DNA from: CAZOKH01 sp964580315 | GTDB lineage: Bacteria; Chloroflexota; Anaerolineae; Anaerolineales; Anaerolineaceae | DNA: 52,634 nucleotides | Direction of reading: 5' to 3' | Assembly (NCBI GenBank): GCA_964580315.1 | Contig: CAZOKH010000010.1 | Location: forward strand, 1 to 52,634 | In this document: piece by piece, positions 50,359 to 52,634 of the stretch | Position numbering within the stretch: the stretch's first letter is position 1 | Layout of the letters: the number at the start of each line of letters is the position of its first letter | Made by a program: the position numbers and the translations under genes | The notes under the pieces: model-generated | The model's input: the letters and a program-made list of their open reading frames with translations, nothing else | Told to the model about the DNA's origin: nothing | The model's database searches: none

Positions 50359-50485
50359 AGCAACTCCTTGCCCGGCTTGATTGATGTGTGTGAGAAACAA
50401 GGTTATTGTAACGCACCGCGTGAATGGTATTGTAAACAACGCTTGACCAAACTTGCGCGCACGGGTAAAATACAGGATAGAAAAT

Positions 50486-50556
50486 GCGGGCATAGCATAG
50501 TGGTAGTGCGGTAGCCTTCCAAGCTACTTAGACGGGTTCGATTCCCGTTGCCCGCT
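50486..50556 (+). tRNA. tRNA-Gly (anticodon UCC)
   Basis: The cloverleaf is clear: the acceptor stem GCGGGCA pairs with TGCCCGC, the D arm contains AGTGGTAGT, the anticodon stem GTAGC/GCTAC encloses the loop CTTCCAA (anticodon TCC), and the T arm is ACGGG-TTCGATT-CCCGT. It is 71 bases, with discriminator T. CCA is not encoded. Confidence 0.97.
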
Positions 50557-50562
50557 CAGATA

Positions 50563-50583
50563 AACTCCCCGGTAAGGGGAGTT
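50563..50583 (+). terminator. Hairpin after tRNA-Gly, possible terminator
   Basis: AACTCCCC pairs with GGGGAGTT around a 5-base loop (GGTAA), 6 bases after the tRNA. The T-rich tail is weak (CATATTTAAC). Confidence 0.55.
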
Positions 50584-50615
50584 CATATTTAACATCAATT
50601 CGGGAAATGATGATT

Positions 50616-50729
50616 TGTCCTTGCGAGGAGGTTGAAATAGCGTTATTACTATTTCAACCGACGAAGCAATCTCAGAGTAAGCCAAAAAAGATGAGATTGC
50701 TTCGCTCGCTGCGCTCATTCGCAATGACA
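50616..50729. repeat. MITE-like interspersed inverted-repeat element
   Basis: The 114-base element has imperfect 11-base ends (TGTCCTTGCGA at 50616-50626 against TCGCAATGACA at 50719-50729, one mismatch). It encloses two hairpins: GGTTGAAATAG/CTATTTCAACC (50630-50640 and 50649-50659) and CGAAGCAATCTCA/TGAGATTGCTTCG (50662-50674 and 50692-50704). The CGAAGCAATCTC and TTCGCAATGACA words are those of a palindromic repeat seen between genes in many bacterial genomes. There is no coding potential. Confidence 0.75.
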
Positions 50730-50808
50730 TCTTAAATGTCCCGAACGTTTTTTGATTTTTGTAGGTCCTCGCAGGGGAGGATCTCAATGGGACGATGTTC
50801 AAAGGATT

Positions 50809-51597
50809 TTACAGAAAGAACAGGCTTTCTTTTCGTTCTTTTCCAAGGTGTGTGAATATTCCCTCAAAGAATTGCAGGCGAAATTTTTCCGTCCTGGCTG
50901 AAACCGGGCAGATTTTCACACAGGCATAGCAGCGAATGCATTGTGTTTCATTGATCAACAACGTTTGCGGATCAATGGCACCCATGGGGCATCTCTGGGC
51001 GCAGGCGCCGCAGTGGATGCAAACGGATTCATTCACAGCCGGTTGGCGCACCAGGAGCCGGACGCCGCTATCGGGAAACTCCGTGATCCACTTTGGCAAG
51101 GTTGATTGGGGAATGGTGAGTGGGTGATGAATCTCTGAATTGATTTTCAAGCGAACCTTTTCGCCAAATTCTGCTGCATGGGCAAGGTCTGTCTTGTCTG
51201 GACGGCCCAGGGCTACCGGCGTTCCTTTTCTAGCATAAGTATGCTCGCCGATGAATGCCCCTGCCGCGATCAGCTTGAAGGAGTTCTGCCGGGCAAAGTT
51301 TTCAAACTGGGTGAAACTGATCCCATAGCCGATATTTCCGTAGATGGAAATAGCCACAAGCGGTTTCCCATTTCCATGGATGGGTCGGATAAAATCCCAG
51401 ACAAACCCGGGAATCCGCTCACCATAAACTGGCGCGGCAATCACCATCAGGTCACTATCCACCGGCTGATAGGCTTTCCGGTTTGCCGGCAGTGTGATAT
51501 CGGTAAACTTTGTCTCAAAACCCAGACCTTCCGAAAATGCCTTTATGATTTTTTGGGTGGTACCGGTTGCGGAGAAGTAAATGATTTCTGCTTTCAT
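50809..51597 (-). CDS. EFR1-type flavodoxin/ferredoxin protein
   Basis: This 262-residue protein joins an N-terminal flavodoxin-like FMN domain (EIIYFSATGTTQKIIKAF, PVYGERIP, IYGNIGYG) to a C-terminal ferredoxin domain with two [4Fe-4S] motifs, CIHCGACAQRCPMGA and CIRCYACVKICPVSA. This is the EFR1 family, common in anaerobes, where it is thought to pass electrons in redox or stress reactions. The flavin and cluster motifs are all present. It has no close operon partners: the repeat element and tRNA lie downstream, and a terminator separates it from the glycosidase. Confidence 0.93.
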   Translation of the reverse strand: MKAEIIYFSATGTTQKIIKAFSEGLGFETKFTDITLPANRKAYQPVDSDLMVIAAPVYGERIPGFVWDFIRPIHGNGKPLVAISIYGNIGYGISFTQFENFARQNSFKLIAAGAFIGEHTYARKGTPVALGRPDKTDLAHAAEFGEKVRLKINSEIHHPLTIPQSTLPKWITEFPDSGVRLLVRQPAVNESVCIHCGACAQRCPMGAIDPQTLLINETQCIRCYACVKICPVSARTEKFRLQFFEGIFTHLGKERKESLFFL

Positions 51598-51643
51598 GAA
51601 GCCGCCTGTTCATATTTTATTTTGAATGGTCAGTTTAACACAA

Positions 51644-51680
51644 AAAATGAAAGCCCCCGTTCACAGGGAGCTTTCATTTT
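51644..51680. terminator. Intrinsic terminator between glycosidase and EFR1 genes
   Basis: AAAATGAAAGC (51644-51654) pairs with GCTTTCATTTT (51670-51680), with further G/C pairs towards the loop. The A/T ends of the stem serve as the U tract on the minus strand, ending the glycosidase transcript. Confidence 0.75.
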
Positions 51681-51750
51681 CGAATTGTTGAATTCTCACA
51701 AAAAGACAACTCTTTTACCCTCAGTGGATATTTCAGGGGACGTTTTAATC

Positions 51751-52634
51751 TTACAACCCGTTGTTGCGGGTTACCTCGCCATAGAAATAGGCGCTGTCTT
51801 TGGGATAGCGGCGCAGAGTGGCAAAATCAACATATACCAGGCCGAAGCGCTGCGAGTAGCCGAAAGCCCACTCAAAGTTATCCATAAAGGACCAGGCGAA
51901 ATAGCCCGCCGCTGGCACACCGCATTGTATGGTGCGTCCAATGGCGTCAATATGACCGCGTAGATAGTCGATGCGGCGCGTGTCATGAACCTTGCCCTGC
52001 TCATCGGGCGCGTCATTGTAGGCTGCGCCGTTTTCAGCAACATAGATTTTTCCTGGCTGATATTCTTCCTGAACCCGCAGCAAGATATGGTACAAGCCGT
52101 CTGGGTTTACTTCCCAGTCCATGTCTGTGCGGGGAAGTCTGGGATTTTTGATCACATTCCAGCGCTGCGGCCGCATTTCTTCACCCGGCACTGCCTGGAT
52201 GGTGTGCTGCATGTAGTAATTGATTCCCAGGTAATCGGTTGGGACGGCGATCAAATCAAAATCTTCCTCGCGCATATAGTCGGGCTGTTCGGATGATAGC
52301 GCGCCAAGGGATACATATTCTTTCACGATATCCGCCGGGTAGCGCCGCCCGTGCAGCGGATCGAGGAACCAGCGGTTCAGTGACCCGTCAAACTGGCGCA
52401 GTGAGTTCAAGTCGGCTGGTGAGCGGGATGCAGGCACACCGGGGGTCAGGTTGAGCACAATGCCCACCTCTGCCTGTTTGCAGGCCGATCGAATCTCCGG
52501 CACGGCCAGACCGTGCGCCACCAGTAAATAGTGGGCAGCTTCCAGGGCGCGCGCCAGGTTGCGCTCGCCGGGGGCGTGTTCGCCCAGGTAATAGCTGAGC
52601 AAACTGGAACACCAGGGTTCGTTCAAGGTAGTCC
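51751..52634 (-). CDS. Beta-glycosidase family GH1, 5' part outside the window
   Basis: This is the C-terminal 294 codons of a retaining GH1 beta-glucosidase/beta-galactosidase; the frame is still open at the window edge. TTLNEPW at the edge carries the acid/base glutamate, and IYVAENGAAY carries the nucleophile glutamate. IDYLRGHIDAIGRTIQCGVPAAGYFAWSFMDNFEWAFGYSQRFGLVYVDF is the typical end of the barrel with the substrate-binding tryptophans. The N-terminal roughly 165 residues are missing here only because the window ends. The enzyme is probably cytoplasmic and splits beta-linked disaccharides. Confidence 0.95.
   Translation of the reverse strand, partial: TTLNEPWCSSLLSYYLGEHAPGERNLARALEAAHYLLVAHGLAVPEIRSACKQAEVGIVLNLTPGVPASRSPADLNSLRQFDGSLNRWFLDPLHGRRYPADIVKEYVSLGALSSEQPDYMREEDFDLIAVPTDYLGINYYMQHTIQAVPGEEMRPQRWNVIKNPRLPRTDMDWEVNPDGLYHILLRVQEEYQPGKIYVAENGAAYNDAPDEQGKVHDTRRIDYLRGHIDAIGRTIQCGVPAAGYFAWSFMDNFEWAFGYSQRFGLVYVDFATLRRYPKDSAYFYGEVTRNNGL

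Noticed and set aside
50358..50493. N-terminal extension of the EamA gene
   Set aside because: It would overlap the tRNA-Gly gene and lacks membrane-protein character. AAGGAG at the internal ATG fixes the start at 50358.
51178..51963. 261-codon open frame on the plus strand
   Set aside because: It is antisense to the EFR1 gene and the GH1 gene, both of which have full motif sets. The frame also reads through the terminator between them.

Overview
The window looks like a draft chromosomal contig from an anaerobic member of the Chloroflexota, most likely class Anaerolineae. That placement is inferred from gene content: a PolX with a C-terminal PHP domain, a DUF3417-type alpha-glucan phosphorylase, a sodium-pumping acyl-CoA decarboxylase, an EFR1-type flavodoxin/ferredoxin protein, a secreted lipoprotein with an NBR1-type Ig-like domain, and many lipoproteins and surface proteins. 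No 16S or other decisive marker is present. There is a 10-base N gap inside a gene at 8042-8051, so the sequence is a scaffold.

Layout. 1-7636: a GT4 glycosyltransferase with a disturbed 5' end, a large polytopic membrane protein, polX, a small lipoprotein and glgP. 7681-8315: a UPF0316 membrane protein broken by a scaffolding artefact. 8317-22765: a visibly AT-rich polysaccharide/glycolipid island. It holds two copies of a two-gene membrane cassette (about 410 aa plus about 660 aa, both minus strand), separated by a DUF354 protein, a DPM1-like GT2 and a GT4. After the second copy come a second membrane GT2, an FrhB-like protein, a polysaccharide pyruvyl transferase and a UPF0104 membrane protein. 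22880-23235: a possible 39-aa membrane peptide coupled to a DUF2905 protein. 23320-25298 (minus): thrC-thrB. 25481-28987 (plus): a complete Na+-pumping acyl-CoA (methylmalonyl-CoA type) decarboxylase operon, mmdA-D-C-B. 29027-31423: a large single-span protein. 31445-35199 (minus): a response regulator, a hybrid periplasmic-sensor histidine kinase and a REC-PAS-HD-GYP protein in one operon. 35360-37801 (minus): two exported proteins, one with three tandem repeats and one NBR1-Ig lipoprotein. 37879-40150: an HxlB-type SIS isomerase, a small Cys/Gly-rich membrane protein, a YjbQ protein, a zinc-ribbon protein and arfB. 40288-43806 (minus): trmO/tsaA plus a FecBCD-type ABC importer. 44280-48276 (minus): an Fbp-type (iron-like) ABC importer. 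48668-52634: a transglutaminase-like lipoprotein, a half-size EamA permease, tRNA-Gly(UCC), a MITE-like repeat, an EFR1 protein and the 3' part of a GH1 glycosidase that runs off the window.

How the parts fit together. The GT2/GT4/DUF354/pyruvyl-transferase genes and the duplicated membrane cassettes probably build and export a cell-surface glycan. The DPM1-like enzyme could supply a polyprenyl-phosphate sugar to GT-C-like membrane proteins (inference). The two ABC importers lie head-to-tail, and each has a well-formed minus-strand promoter with an overlapping or adjacent palindrome. The Fbp promoter (TTGACA-16-TATACT) is followed at its predicted start site by the perfect 16-base palindrome ATTAGTATATACTAAT, which resembles DtxR/MntR-family metal-repressor boxes. 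The Mmd operon would turn decarboxylation free energy into a sodium gradient.

The most useful items for a second look are the duplicated membrane cassette, the two promoter/palindrome arrangements with the long trmO leader, the assembly artefact that breaks UPF0316, and several short genes or start sites that simple ORF calling misses.
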